16,889 nt of DNA from NCBI GenBank assembly GCA_032127875.1, contig JAQBHI010000139.1:1-16889 (forward strand), given 5' to 3'. How positions within the stretch are numbered: the first letter of the stretch is position 1; each line of letters opens with the position of its first letter. Below are positions 6,434-13,116 of the stretch, piece by piece. The translations under genes and the position numbers were made by a program. This stretch comes from CADEEV01 sp032127875. GTDB taxonomy: Bacteria; Acidobacteriota; Vicinamibacteria; Fen-336. The notes below the pieces were generated by a model. That model searched no databases, was not told where the DNA came from, and saw only the letters and a list, made by a program, of their open reading frames with translations.

Positions 6434-7894
6434 ATGGCCAAGGCCGTCGTCGTGCACATGAAACCCAAGAATGGCGCCACCCCGCGCCGGCGCAAGGCGC
6501 AAGCTGCTCCCGAGCCGGTGGCGCCACCGGTCGCGGCGAAGCCGCGCACGGGCATGTCGAAGCGAAAGCTGATCGAGGAATCGCGTCGCTGGCTCTCGAT
6601 CATCAACGCGCACAAGCTCAACGACTACAAGCGGCGCAAGATCGCCGTCGACACGCTCGACAACTTCAAGTTCTACTACAACCGCGGCTACCTGGAGTAC
6701 CGGAAGTCCGTGACCGAGGGCGGCGAGTTCGCGGCCATCGAGTGGAGCGGCCAGGGCTCTTACTTCTACGACATCACCGGCCGCAAGTTCATCGATTGCC
6801 TGGGTGGCTACGGAATCTACTCAGCCGGCATCAACCACCCGAAGATCGTGCGCGCCGTGAAGTCTCAGCTCGAGCGGATGCCGCTCAGCTCGCAGGAACT
6901 GCTCGACCCGCTGCGTGGCGCGCTCGCGGAACTGCTCGGCGAGGTGGCACCCGGGGATCTGCAGGAGAGCTTCTTCATCAACAATGGGACCGACGCCATC
7001 GAAGGCGCCATGAAGCTCGCCCGCATGTACACCGGCAAGCCGGGTTTCCTCTCCACGATCCGCGGCTTCCATGGCAAGTCCTACGGCTCGCTTTCGCTGA
7101 TGGGCAGGGGCGAGTACCGCAAGCCCTTCGAGCCGATGCTCGAGGACGTGTTCTTCGTGCCCTATGGCGACGCGACGGCCGTCGAGCTCGAGCTGAAGAA
7201 GGCCGAGGACGTAGGCCACGGCATCGCCGGCATGGTGGTCGAGCCGGTGCAGGGCGAAGCCGGCGCCATCGTCCCACCCGACGACTACTGGCCGCGCCTG
7301 CGCGAGATCTGCACGCGCTACGGGATCCTGCTGATCGCCGACGAGGTGCAGACCGGCATGGGCCGCACCGGCAAGTTCTTCGCCGTCGAGCACTGGGACG
7401 TGCAGCCCGACATCATGTGCCTGGGCAAGGCGCTGGGCGGCGGAGTGATGCCGCTCTCCGCGTTCATGTCGACGCCCGAGATCTGGAAGGTGCTGGAACC
7501 GAACCCGTTCATCCACTCATCCACGTTCGGCGGCAACCCGCTGGCCTGCGCGGCCGGCATCGCGGCGATCAACGTGACGCTCGAGGAGGACCTGCCGGGC
7601 CAGGCCGCGGTCACCGGCGAGTACATGCTCGCGGAATTTCGCAAGCTCCAGAAGCGCTTCCCCGAGCATCTGAAGGAAGTACGGGGCATGGGGCTCTTGA
7701 TCGGCCTCGAGTTCGTCGACACGGAATTCGGCTATGCGGTGGCCGCGGGCCTGTTCAAGCGCAGCGTCGTCGTGGCGGGCACGCTGCTGAACGCGAAGAC
7801 GATCCGCATCGAGCCCGCGCTCAACATCCCGCGACCGCTCGTCGACGAAGTGCTCGAAAAGTTCGAGGAGACGCTCACCGAGCTGACGGACTAG
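6434..7894 (+). CDS. patA: Putrescine aminotransferase (class III, PLP-dependent)
   Basis: The 486-residue protein closely follows E. coli PatA/YgjG, which transfers the amino group of putrescine to 2-oxoglutarate to make 4-aminobutanal. Shared blocks are GYLEYRKSVTEGG (85-97), FIDCLGGYGIYSAG (119-132), LSSQELLDPLR (151-161), FINNGTDAIEGAMKLA (181-196), GFHGKSYGSLS (211-221), IADEVQTGMGRTGKFF (301-316, PLP-binding Asp303 and Gln306), CLGKALGGGVMP (Schiff-base Lys332), STFGGNPLACAA and VAGTLLNAKTIRIEP. The enzyme is cytoplasmic. The start is supported by GGAG at 6425-6428. The first 40 residues are a Lys/Arg/Pro/Ala-rich extension before MSKRKLIEES, so a start at Met41 (6554) is possible. A PotABCD-type importer 3 kb downstream supports a role in putrescine breakdown. 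A related ornithine- or acetylornithine-type enzyme is less likely given the YgjG-specific blocks. Confidence 0.9.
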   Translation: MAKAVVVHMKPKNGATPRRRKAQAAPEPVAPPVAAKPRTGMSKRKLIEESRRWLSIINAHKLNDYKRRKIAVDTLDNFKFYYNRGYLEYRKSVTEGGEFAAIEWSGQGSYFYDITGRKFIDCLGGYGIYSAGINHPKIVRAVKSQLERMPLSSQELLDPLRGALAELLGEVAPGDLQESFFINNGTDAIEGAMKLARMYTGKPGFLSTIRGFHGKSYGSLSLMGRGEYRKPFEPMLEDVFFVPYGDATAVELELKKAEDVGHGIAGMVVEPVQGEAGAIVPPDDYWPRLREICTRYGILLIADEVQTGMGRTGKFFAVEHWDVQPDIMCLGKALGGGVMPLSAFMSTPEIWKVLEPNPFIHSSTFGGNPLACAAGIAAINVTLEEDLPGQAAVTGEYMLAEFRKLQKRFPEHLKEVRGMGLLIGLEFVDTEFGYAVAAGLFKRSVVVAGTLLNAKTIRIEPALNIPRPLVDEVLEKFEETLTELTD

Positions 7895-7986
7895 GCAATT
7901 TGGGTGGGCACGGAACCGAGCACCCCCCCGCGCCCTTCGGCCCCCCCCAGCCGCTCCGCGCCTGAGTGAATCGGGCGCTCCGCGGC

Positions 7987-9408
7987 TTAGCGCTCCTCCG
8001 CGCCGAAGTCGGCGACGCGGCCGTCTTTCGTCAGGTAGAAGCGGTAGGCGTAGCACGCGTCCTTGGTGTCGAGGGCGTAGTGCGCGATCCGCGTGACGCT
8101 CTCGCCGCGCCAGGTGAGCGGCTTGGCGTTCAGGTCATCGTCGCCGAGGAAGCGGAACGCCGAGAGCGCCGCCAGGCGATGGCCCGTCGTCCGCCGCCCG
8201 TGCGCCTCGCGGGAACTGCCGGACGCCGTGTCCGCGAGGCCCATTGCCATCGCGGGAACGACCCGGCTATCGGCCCAGGCCGCGAGCACGCCGCGTAGTC
8301 TCGCGGCGCGCCCGGCGTCGGGATCCGTGAGCGTCGCCGCGGCGTCGGGCAGCCGCAGCTTCGGTTCCACGAGGCCCGCAAGCGCGTGGGCCATCGCCTC
8401 GGGTTCGGCCGCTGAGAGGTTCGCCAGGACCACCACCGTGAGGCCCTGGTCCACGTAGCGCGCGATGGCGGCCCGGAAGCCCTGCCACGATCCGCCGTGC
8501 TCGATCAGCCGCTCGCCTCGCTGCTCCGCGATGTCCCAGCCGAAGCCATATTGAAATGAAGTCCCGTTCGTCAGCCGGACCGGCGTCCACCAGGCATCGA
8601 AACTGGCAGGCTTCAGGAACTTTCGCTCGCGCAGAGCGACGTCCCAGGCGGCCAGGTCTTTCACGGTGTAGTAGATCGCGCCGTCGGCCAGGCGGTTGAG
8701 CGAGGGCGCCACCCAAGCCTGGTTCTGAAGCTCGCCGTTCTCGCTCAGCTCGTAGCCGGCGGCGCGGTTCTTCACGATCTGCTTCTCGCTGATGACACGG
8801 GTCGTGGTCATGCCGAGCGGCCCGAACAGTCGCTCCGCCTGAAACTCGCTCCAGTGCTTGCCGGCGAGCTTCGACGTCAGCAGGCCGAGCGTCAGGTAAC
8901 CGCTGTTGCTGTAGCTCCACTGGGTGCCGGGCTCGAACTGGATCGGCAGGCCCGTCATGACCTTGAGCAGCGCGTCGTCGTCGTAGTCCCTGCGCAGGTC
9001 GAGGTCGCTCTCGCCCTCGTAGTCCTTGATGCCAGAGGTGTGCGTCAACAACTGCCGGATGGTGATGCGGTGCCAGGCGGAGGGTCCGTCGGGGAAGTGC
9101 TTCGAGAGGCGGTCGTCCAGCGACAGCTTGCCTTCCTCGGCGAGCAGCAGGATGCCGGCGGCCGTGAACTGCTTTGCGGTGGAACCCGACTGGTAGATCG
9201 TGTCGGCGCTGGCGGGGACGCTCAGCTCCACGTTCGCGAAGCCGTAACCCTCGGCCTTCGTGAGGCTGCCGTCGCGCACGATAGCGATCGAGACGCCGGG
9301 AATCTTCTTCTTCTGCATGACCGCTCGGACGTAGTCGTCGACGGAGTCGGCGGCGGCGGGCACGGCAGCGCAGAGGGCGAGGCTCAGGGCAGCGATGTTT
9401 CGGAGCAT
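7987..9408 (-). CDS. Serine hydrolase of the beta-lactamase/DD-peptidase fold
   Basis: The 473-residue protein begins with a signal peptide (MLRNIAALSLALCAAVPAAA), so it is exported. It has the three class C-type catalytic motifs in order: S76-T-A-K79, Y166-S-N168 and H304-G-G306 (in place of KTG). Known family blocks such as QLLTHTSGIKDY, FEPGTQWSYSNSGYLTLG and LFGPLGMTTT support it. Members include esterases, D-aminopeptidases and penicillin-binding-like enzymes, so antibiotic resistance should not be assumed. After about residue 330 there is a further domain of roughly 140 residues of unknown role. No Shine-Dalgarno precedes ATG 9408, but TAGAAT on this strand ends 6 nt before it. It follows the PAS gene by 9 bases and may be read both from that gene's promoter and from its own. 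Confidence 0.85.
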   Translation of the reverse strand: MLRNIAALSLALCAAVPAAADSVDDYVRAVMQKKKIPGVSIAIVRDGSLTKAEGYGFANVELSVPASADTIYQSGSTAKQFTAAGILLLAEEGKLSLDDRLSKHFPDGPSAWHRITIRQLLTHTSGIKDYEGESDLDLRRDYDDDALLKVMTGLPIQFEPGTQWSYSNSGYLTLGLLTSKLAGKHWSEFQAERLFGPLGMTTTRVISEKQIVKNRAAGYELSENGELQNQAWVAPSLNRLADGAIYYTVKDLAAWDVALRERKFLKPASFDAWWTPVRLTNGTSFQYGFGWDIAEQRGERLIEHGGSWQGFRAAIARYVDQGLTVVVLANLSAAEPEAMAHALAGLVEPKLRLPDAAATLTDPDAGRAARLRGVLAAWADSRVVPAMAMGLADTASGSSREAHGRRTTGHRLAALSAFRFLGDDDLNAKPLTWRGESVTRIAHYALDTKDACYAYRFYLTKDGRVADFGAEER

Positions 9409-9414
9409 GCGCCG

Positions 9415-9420
9415 ATTCTA
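9415..9420 (-). promoter_or_regulatory. TAGAAT -10 element of the serine hydrolase gene, leaderless geometry
   Basis: The minus strand reads TAGAAT, then exactly six bases, then the ATG at 9408, so the predicted transcript start is the A of the start codon. The TAG of this hexamer is also the stop codon of the upstream PAS gene. Confidence 0.4.
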
Positions 9421-9927
9421 GCGCGCGCAGTCCGGGCACAGATCGTGGCGGACTTCGGTCGCCGCGGCGTCGCGCAGGTAGGACTCGAGCTCGCGCCAGC
9501 CGCCCACGGGGTCCTGCACGCGGCGGCAGTTGGGGCAGACGGGAAGCAATCCGCGCAGCGCGCGCTTATCCGTCAGGCTCTGCGCCATGCTGAAGAGGTA
9601 GCGTGAGGTGCCGCTCGGGTCGAGCAGCGCCGTCACCGAGATGCTGGCCCAGACGGTTCCGCCCGTCTTCGTGATGTAGCGCTTCTCCGCGTGGTAGCGG
9701 GGGAGCGCGCCGGAGAGCACGAGCGCCGCGAACTCGACGTCGCGCTGGCGGTCCTCGGGATGCGTGAAGTCGGGGATGTGGCTCGACATCATCTCGGCCT
9801 CGGTGTAGCCGACGAGATCGCAATACGCGGCGTTCACGTCCACGACCTTCAGGTCTTTGTCGACGATCACGATGCCGATGGGGGAGTCCTCGAAGAGGGC
9901 CCTGAAGGCGGGATCGGCGAGAGACAT
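9418..9927 (-). CDS. Small PAS-domain protein with a C-terminal double CxxC motif
   Basis: The 169-residue cytoplasmic protein has one PAS sensor domain (about residues 8-118). Visible blocks are FEDSPIGIVIVDKDLKVVDVN, LVGYTEAEMMSSHIPDFTHPEDR and the strand pair YITKTGGTVWASISVTALLDPSG. It then has a short tail C131-P-N-C134-RRVQD, GWRELESYL and C164-P-D-C167. This Cys-pair tail is a known C-terminal module after PAS and receiver domains and could bind a metal; no kinase, GGDEF or DNA-binding domain is present. It would sense a small ligand or redox state and pass the signal to a partner not encoded here. ATG 9927 has GGGAGG a few bases upstream and an extended -10 at 9951-9959. It is cotranscribed or overlapped with the serine hydrolase gene. 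Confidence 0.85.
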   Translation of the reverse strand: MSLADPAFRALFEDSPIGIVIVDKDLKVVDVNAAYCDLVGYTEAEMMSSHIPDFTHPEDRQRDVEFAALVLSGALPRYHAEKRYITKTGGTVWASISVTALLDPSGTSRYLFSMAQSLTDKRALRGLLPVCPNCRRVQDPVGGWRELESYLRDAAATEVRHDLCPDCAR

Positions 9928-9938
9928 GGCGACCTCCC

Positions 9939-9960
9939 GTGGTTGATGTCACGTTACCAC
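9939..9960. promoter_or_regulatory. Inverted repeat GTGGT-N12-ACCAC in a divergent promoter region
   Basis: GTGGT (9939-9943) and ACCAC (9956-9960) are inverted copies in the 79-base gap between the divergent PAS and asparaginase genes, overlapping the PAS -10. The spacing suits a dimeric repressor. Five-base arms can occur by chance. Confidence 0.2.
9951..9959 (-). promoter_or_regulatory. Extended -10 promoter of the PAS gene
   Basis: The minus strand reads TGGTAACGT, an extended -10 nearly identical to TGGTAACAT before the antiporter. It predicts a transcript start near 9944 and a 16-nt leader containing GGGAGG. Confidence 0.4.
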
Positions 9961-10006
9961 CGATAATCCCCAAGGGATAGGAACAGGAGTCAAGGGAGGA
10001 GTTGTC

Positions 10007-11167
10007 ATGAAGAAGACGGCCACGCGGCGCGATTTCGTCCGCTCCGGCGCAGCCGCCTCGCTGGTGGCGGCAGCGCCCCGCTCGCTCGCCCAGGCGCACA
10101 CGCTGCTGATGCCGAAGAGCGCGAAGCCGGTCGTGATCTCTTCGCCCAACGGGAACTTCTTCACGAACGGCGGCAAGCAAGTCGCCCTGGAGCGCGCCTT
10201 CTCCCTGATGACCGGCGGCAAGGACGTGCTCGAGTCCCTGATCGCCGGCGTCAACATCGTGGAGCTCGATCCCGAGGAAGACAGCGTCGGCTACGGCGGG
10301 CTGCCCAACGCCGACGGAGTCGTGCAGCTCGACTCGTGCTGCATGCACGGTCCGAGGAAACGGGCCGGGGGCGTGGCTGCCCTGGAGGGCGTGAGGACGC
10401 CGTCGCTGGTGGCGTACGCGGTGTCGCAGCAGACGGATCACCACCTGCTCGTCGGCAAGGGTGCGCAAGGCTTCGCGCGCAACATGGGCTTCGAGATCGA
10501 GGACGACCTCAACACCGAGCATTCACGCCGGGTCTGGCTCGAGTGGAAGCGTCGCACGGACCCGGGCCACTATCTCGACCCGGACAAGCGCGCGCAGCTC
10601 GAAGATCGCGCTCGCGCCTCGATGCTCGCCGAAGGCCTGCTGCGCTCGCGCCATCTCCACGGCACCATCAACTGCGACGGCCTGAGCCCCAAGGGCGAGC
10701 TGGCCGGGGTCACCACCACCAGCGGCCTTGCCTGGAAGATCCCCGGTCGCGTGGGCGACTCGCCGATTCTCGGCGCGGGGCTCTACGTCGATCAGGCCGT
10801 CGGCGCCGCGGGTTCGACGGGTCGGGGCGAGGCCAACCTCTACGGGCTTTGCTCGTTCCTGGTCGTCGAACAGATGCGCCTGGGCCAGTCGCCGAAGGAC
10901 GCCGGCCTCGAGGCGCTGCGCCGGGTCCGGGCGAACACGCTCGAAAAGCGCCTCCTGAACAGCCGCGGCCTGCCGAACTTCAACCTGAGCTTCTACGTGC
11001 TGAACGCCAAGGGCGAGTACGCGGGCGTCGCGCTGTATGCCGAGGATCTCGAGGAGCGCGGCTGGGCGGGGGAGACGGCTCAGCGCGTGCGCTTCGCCGT
11101 CTGCGACGAGAACGGGCCGCGGACGCTTCAGTGTGACGGTTTGCTGCCCGGACGTCCGGCCGACTGA
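10007..11167 (+). CDS. Tat-exported glycosylasparaginase-type Ntn hydrolase
   Basis: The 386-residue protein opens with a twin-arginine signal, RRDFVRSGAAASLVAAAP (7-24), so it is folded and exported by Tat. The rest matches the N4-(beta-N-acetylglucosaminyl)-L-asparaginase/isoaspartyl peptidase family. It has an alpha-subunit with GGKDVLESLIAGVNIVELDP, the autocleavage site before Thr220 (LHG/TINCDG), and a beta-subunit with TTTSGLAWKIPGRVGDSPI and GAGLYVDQAVGAAGSTGRGEA. Thr220 becomes the N-terminal nucleophile. The residue before it is Gly, not the Asp of the human enzyme, as I recall also for Tat-type bacterial members. The usual reaction splits the amide between asparagine and an N-linked sugar; other amides are possible. 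GGGAGGAG at 9994-10001 supports the start. It leads potA by 18 bases, so it is probably the first gene of the polyamine-importer operon. Confidence 0.85.
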   Translation: MKKTATRRDFVRSGAAASLVAAAPRSLAQAHTLLMPKSAKPVVISSPNGNFFTNGGKQVALERAFSLMTGGKDVLESLIAGVNIVELDPEEDSVGYGGLPNADGVVQLDSCCMHGPRKRAGGVAALEGVRTPSLVAYAVSQQTDHHLLVGKGAQGFARNMGFEIEDDLNTEHSRRVWLEWKRRTDPGHYLDPDKRAQLEDRARASMLAEGLLRSRHLHGTINCDGLSPKGELAGVTTTSGLAWKIPGRVGDSPILGAGLYVDQAVGAAGSTGRGEANLYGLCSFLVVEQMRLGQSPKDAGLEALRRVRANTLEKRLLNSRGLPNFNLSFYVLNAKGEYAGVALYAEDLEERGWAGETAQRVRFAVCDENGPRTLQCDGLLPGRPAD

Positions 11168-11169
11168 GC

Positions 11170-11175
11170 TAGAAT
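11170..11175 (+). promoter_or_regulatory. TAGAAT -10-like element just before potA
   Basis: TAGAAT lies 3 bases after the asparaginase stop codon and 10 bases before the TTG start of potA, predicting a transcript start near 11182 and a leader of about four bases. It could be an internal promoter for potA-potB-potCD apart from the asparaginase. Confidence 0.3.
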
Positions 11176-11185
11176 CCCGCCACCC

Positions 11186-12280
11186 TTGAGCACGAGTACA
11201 CGTGGCGCGGTTTCGGTCCAGGGCCTGACCAAGAGCTACGGCGACGTAGTGGCGGTCCAGGACGTCAGCCTGGACGTACGGCCCGGCGAGTTCCTCACGC
11301 TGCTCGGTCCGTCCGGGTGCGGTAAGACGACGCTGCTTCGGCTGCTCGCAGGTTTCGAAGAGCCGGACCGTGGCGAGATGCTGATCTCCGGCCGCGACGT
11401 GGCGGCGATGGCCGCCTACGAACGACCCGTCAACACCGTCTTCCAGCACTACGCGCTGTTCCCGCATCGCACGGTGGCGGGAAACATCGCCTTCGGCCTC
11501 GAGATGAACGGCTGCCCCCGCGCCGAGATCCCCGCGCGCGTCGAGAAGGCGCTGGAGATGGTGCGCCTGCCGGGCTTCGCCGAGCGCAGCATCGACCAGC
11601 TCTCGGGCGGCCAGAAGCAGCGCGTGGCGTTCGCCCGCGCGGTGGTGCTCGAGCCCGAGGTGCTGCTGCTCGACGAGCCGATGGCGGCCCTCGACCTCAA
11701 GCTGCGTAAGGAGATGCAGGTCGAGGTGAAGAACCTGCAGGAACGCCTCAAGATCACTTTCGTCTTCGTGACCCACGACCAGGACGAGGCGCTCGTGATG
11801 AGCGACCGCATTGCCGTCATGAACCAGGGCAGTGTCGAGCAGCTGGGGACCCCCGAGGAGCTCTACGAGCGGCCGCGTACGCGCTTCGTCGCCGACTTCC
11901 TCGCCGTTCGGAACATTCTCGAAGCCACGGTTCAGTCGGTCGAAGGCGGCCGTGTGCGGCTTCTCACCAAGGGCGGCACTGCGATCGTCGCAAAGGACGA
12001 CGGCGGCTACGTCGCGGCGAAGACGGTCTGGATCGGCGTACGGCCTGAGCAGATAGCACTCGGCCGCGACGCAGAGAACAGCTTCGCCGGAATCCTCGAC
12101 GACGAGATCTACCTGGGCGATTCGACCGACTGGCGAGTGCGCGTGGGCGCCGAGCTGCTCACCGTCTCCGAGGGCGCCACCGCGGCCCACGGCCGCAAGC
12201 GCGGCGATGCCACGCGCGTGTCGTTCCCGCGCGAGGCCGTGCTTCGCCTGGAAGACGCCGGGGCGACCGCGCGGCCATGA
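11186..12280 (+). CDS. potA: Spermidine/putrescine ABC transporter ATPase
   Basis: The 364-residue protein is a complete ABC ATPase. It has Walker A GPSGCGKT (41-48), a Q-loop in FQHYALFPH (Gln87), signature LSGGQ (139-143), Walker B VLLLDE (159-164), D-loop MAALD and H-loop His197 in FVTHDQDEAL. A C-terminal TOBE-type regulatory region (about 235-355) includes WIGVRPEQIALG and DEIYLGDSTDWRVRVG, as in PotA and related importers. It hydrolyses ATP at the inner face of the membrane to power uptake through PotB and PotC. The start appears to be TTG at 11186; no in-frame ATG or GTG precedes the first conserved block. Its stop overlaps the potB ATG by four bases (ATGA). Orthology to PotA rather than another iron, sulfate or amine transporter rests on the linked PotB, PotC and PotD domains. 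Confidence 0.9.
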   Translation: MSTSTRGAVSVQGLTKSYGDVVAVQDVSLDVRPGEFLTLLGPSGCGKTTLLRLLAGFEEPDRGEMLISGRDVAAMAAYERPVNTVFQHYALFPHRTVAGNIAFGLEMNGCPRAEIPARVEKALEMVRLPGFAERSIDQLSGGQKQRVAFARAVVLEPEVLLLDEPMAALDLKLRKEMQVEVKNLQERLKITFVFVTHDQDEALVMSDRIAVMNQGSVEQLGTPEELYERPRTRFVADFLAVRNILEATVQSVEGGRVRLLTKGGTAIVAKDDGGYVAAKTVWIGVRPEQIALGRDAENSFAGILDDEIYLGDSTDWRVRVGAELLTVSEGATAAHGRKRGDATRVSFPREAVLRLEDAGATARP

Positions 12281-13116
12281 GGGGCCTGCGGCGGCAGGCG
12301 ATCCTGCTGCTCCTGCCTTGCCTGCTGGCGCTGCTGCTGCTGTTCCTGTTCCCGCAGTTGCTGATGTTCGTCACGTCGCTGGGGCGCCGCTCAGTTTATG
12401 GCGGTGTCGTGCGCGACTTTCAATTCGGCAACTACCTGCGCGCCCTGGATGCGATCTACCTGCGCATCCTGGCGCGCAGCGTGGGCCTCGCCTTCTTCAC
12501 GACGGCCTTTTGTCTGCTGATGGCCTATCCGGTTGCTTACTGGCTCGGCGTCAAGGCTCCGGCCAAGTGGCGCAATGCGCTGCTCGTGCTGGTAATACTG
12601 CCGTTCTGGACGAGCTTCCTGGTGCGGATGTACGCGTGGATCTTCATGCTCCGCTCCGAGGGCTTGATCAACCTGCTTCTGGTGCAGTCCGGCCTGCCGC
12701 CCCTGAACCTGCTCTACAACGACTTCGCGGTGTTGCTGGGGCAGGTTTACGGAGAGCTGCCGTTCATGATCCTGCCGCTTTATGCCTCGATCGAAAAGCT
12801 CGACCGCTCGCTGCTCGAGGCCGCTGCCGATCTTGGCGCTTCGCCGTTTCGCTCACTGTGGCGCGTCACGATCCCGCTGACGGCTCCGGGCATCGTCGCT
12901 GGTTCGGTGCTCGTCTTCATCCCCTCTCTCGGCGCCTATCTCGCTCCCGATCTGCTCGGTGGAGCGCGCACCGTATACATCGGCAACCTGATCCAGAGCC
13001 AGTTCGCCGTGGCACGCGACATGCCCTTTGGCTCAGCCCTCTCGTTCCTGCTGTCGCTCACGGTGCTGGTGTTGCTCTACGTCTTCCGCCGGCCGCTCAA
13101 GGGCTCGCAGGCGTGA
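12277..13116 (+). CDS. potB: Spermidine/putrescine ABC transporter permease PotB
   Basis: The 279-residue inner-membrane protein has the six-helix permease layout, starting RQAILLLLPCLLALLLLFLF. It keeps the PotB-type loop LVILPFWTSFLVRMYAWIFM and the EAA motif LLEAAADLGASPFRSLWRVT that docks on the ATPase, followed by IPLTAPGIVAGSVLVFIPSL. Its length is close to E. coli PotB. The ATG overlaps the potA stop and the stop overlaps the start of the next gene (GTGA), so translation of the three genes is probably coupled. With PotC it forms the transmembrane channel. Confidence 0.9.
   Translation: MRGLRRQAILLLLPCLLALLLLFLFPQLLMFVTSLGRRSVYGGVVRDFQFGNYLRALDAIYLRILARSVGLAFFTTAFCLLMAYPVAYWLGVKAPAKWRNALLVLVILPFWTSFLVRMYAWIFMLRSEGLINLLLVQSGLPPLNLLYNDFAVLLGQVYGELPFMILPLYASIEKLDRSLLEAAADLGASPFRSLWRVTIPLTAPGIVAGSVLVFIPSLGAYLAPDLLGGARTVYIGNLIQSQFAVARDMPFGSALSFLLSLTVLVLLYVFRRPLKGSQA

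Noticed and set aside
7895..7986. GGGTG/CACCC pair and C7/C8 runs between convergent genes, considered as a terminator
   Set aside because: The stem is only five pairs with a 14-base loop and no T-run; the C-runs are not a known signal.
10523..12190. Long minus-strand open frame opposite the asparaginase and potA genes
   Set aside because: Shadow frame: the plus strand carries complete conserved motifs (Thr220 site, Walker A and B), while the antisense product has no recognisable domain.
12207..13112. Upstream extension of the potCD frame through potB
   Set aside because: It reads the potB region out of frame with Arg/Ala-rich sequence; the GTG overlapping the potB stop is the natural start.
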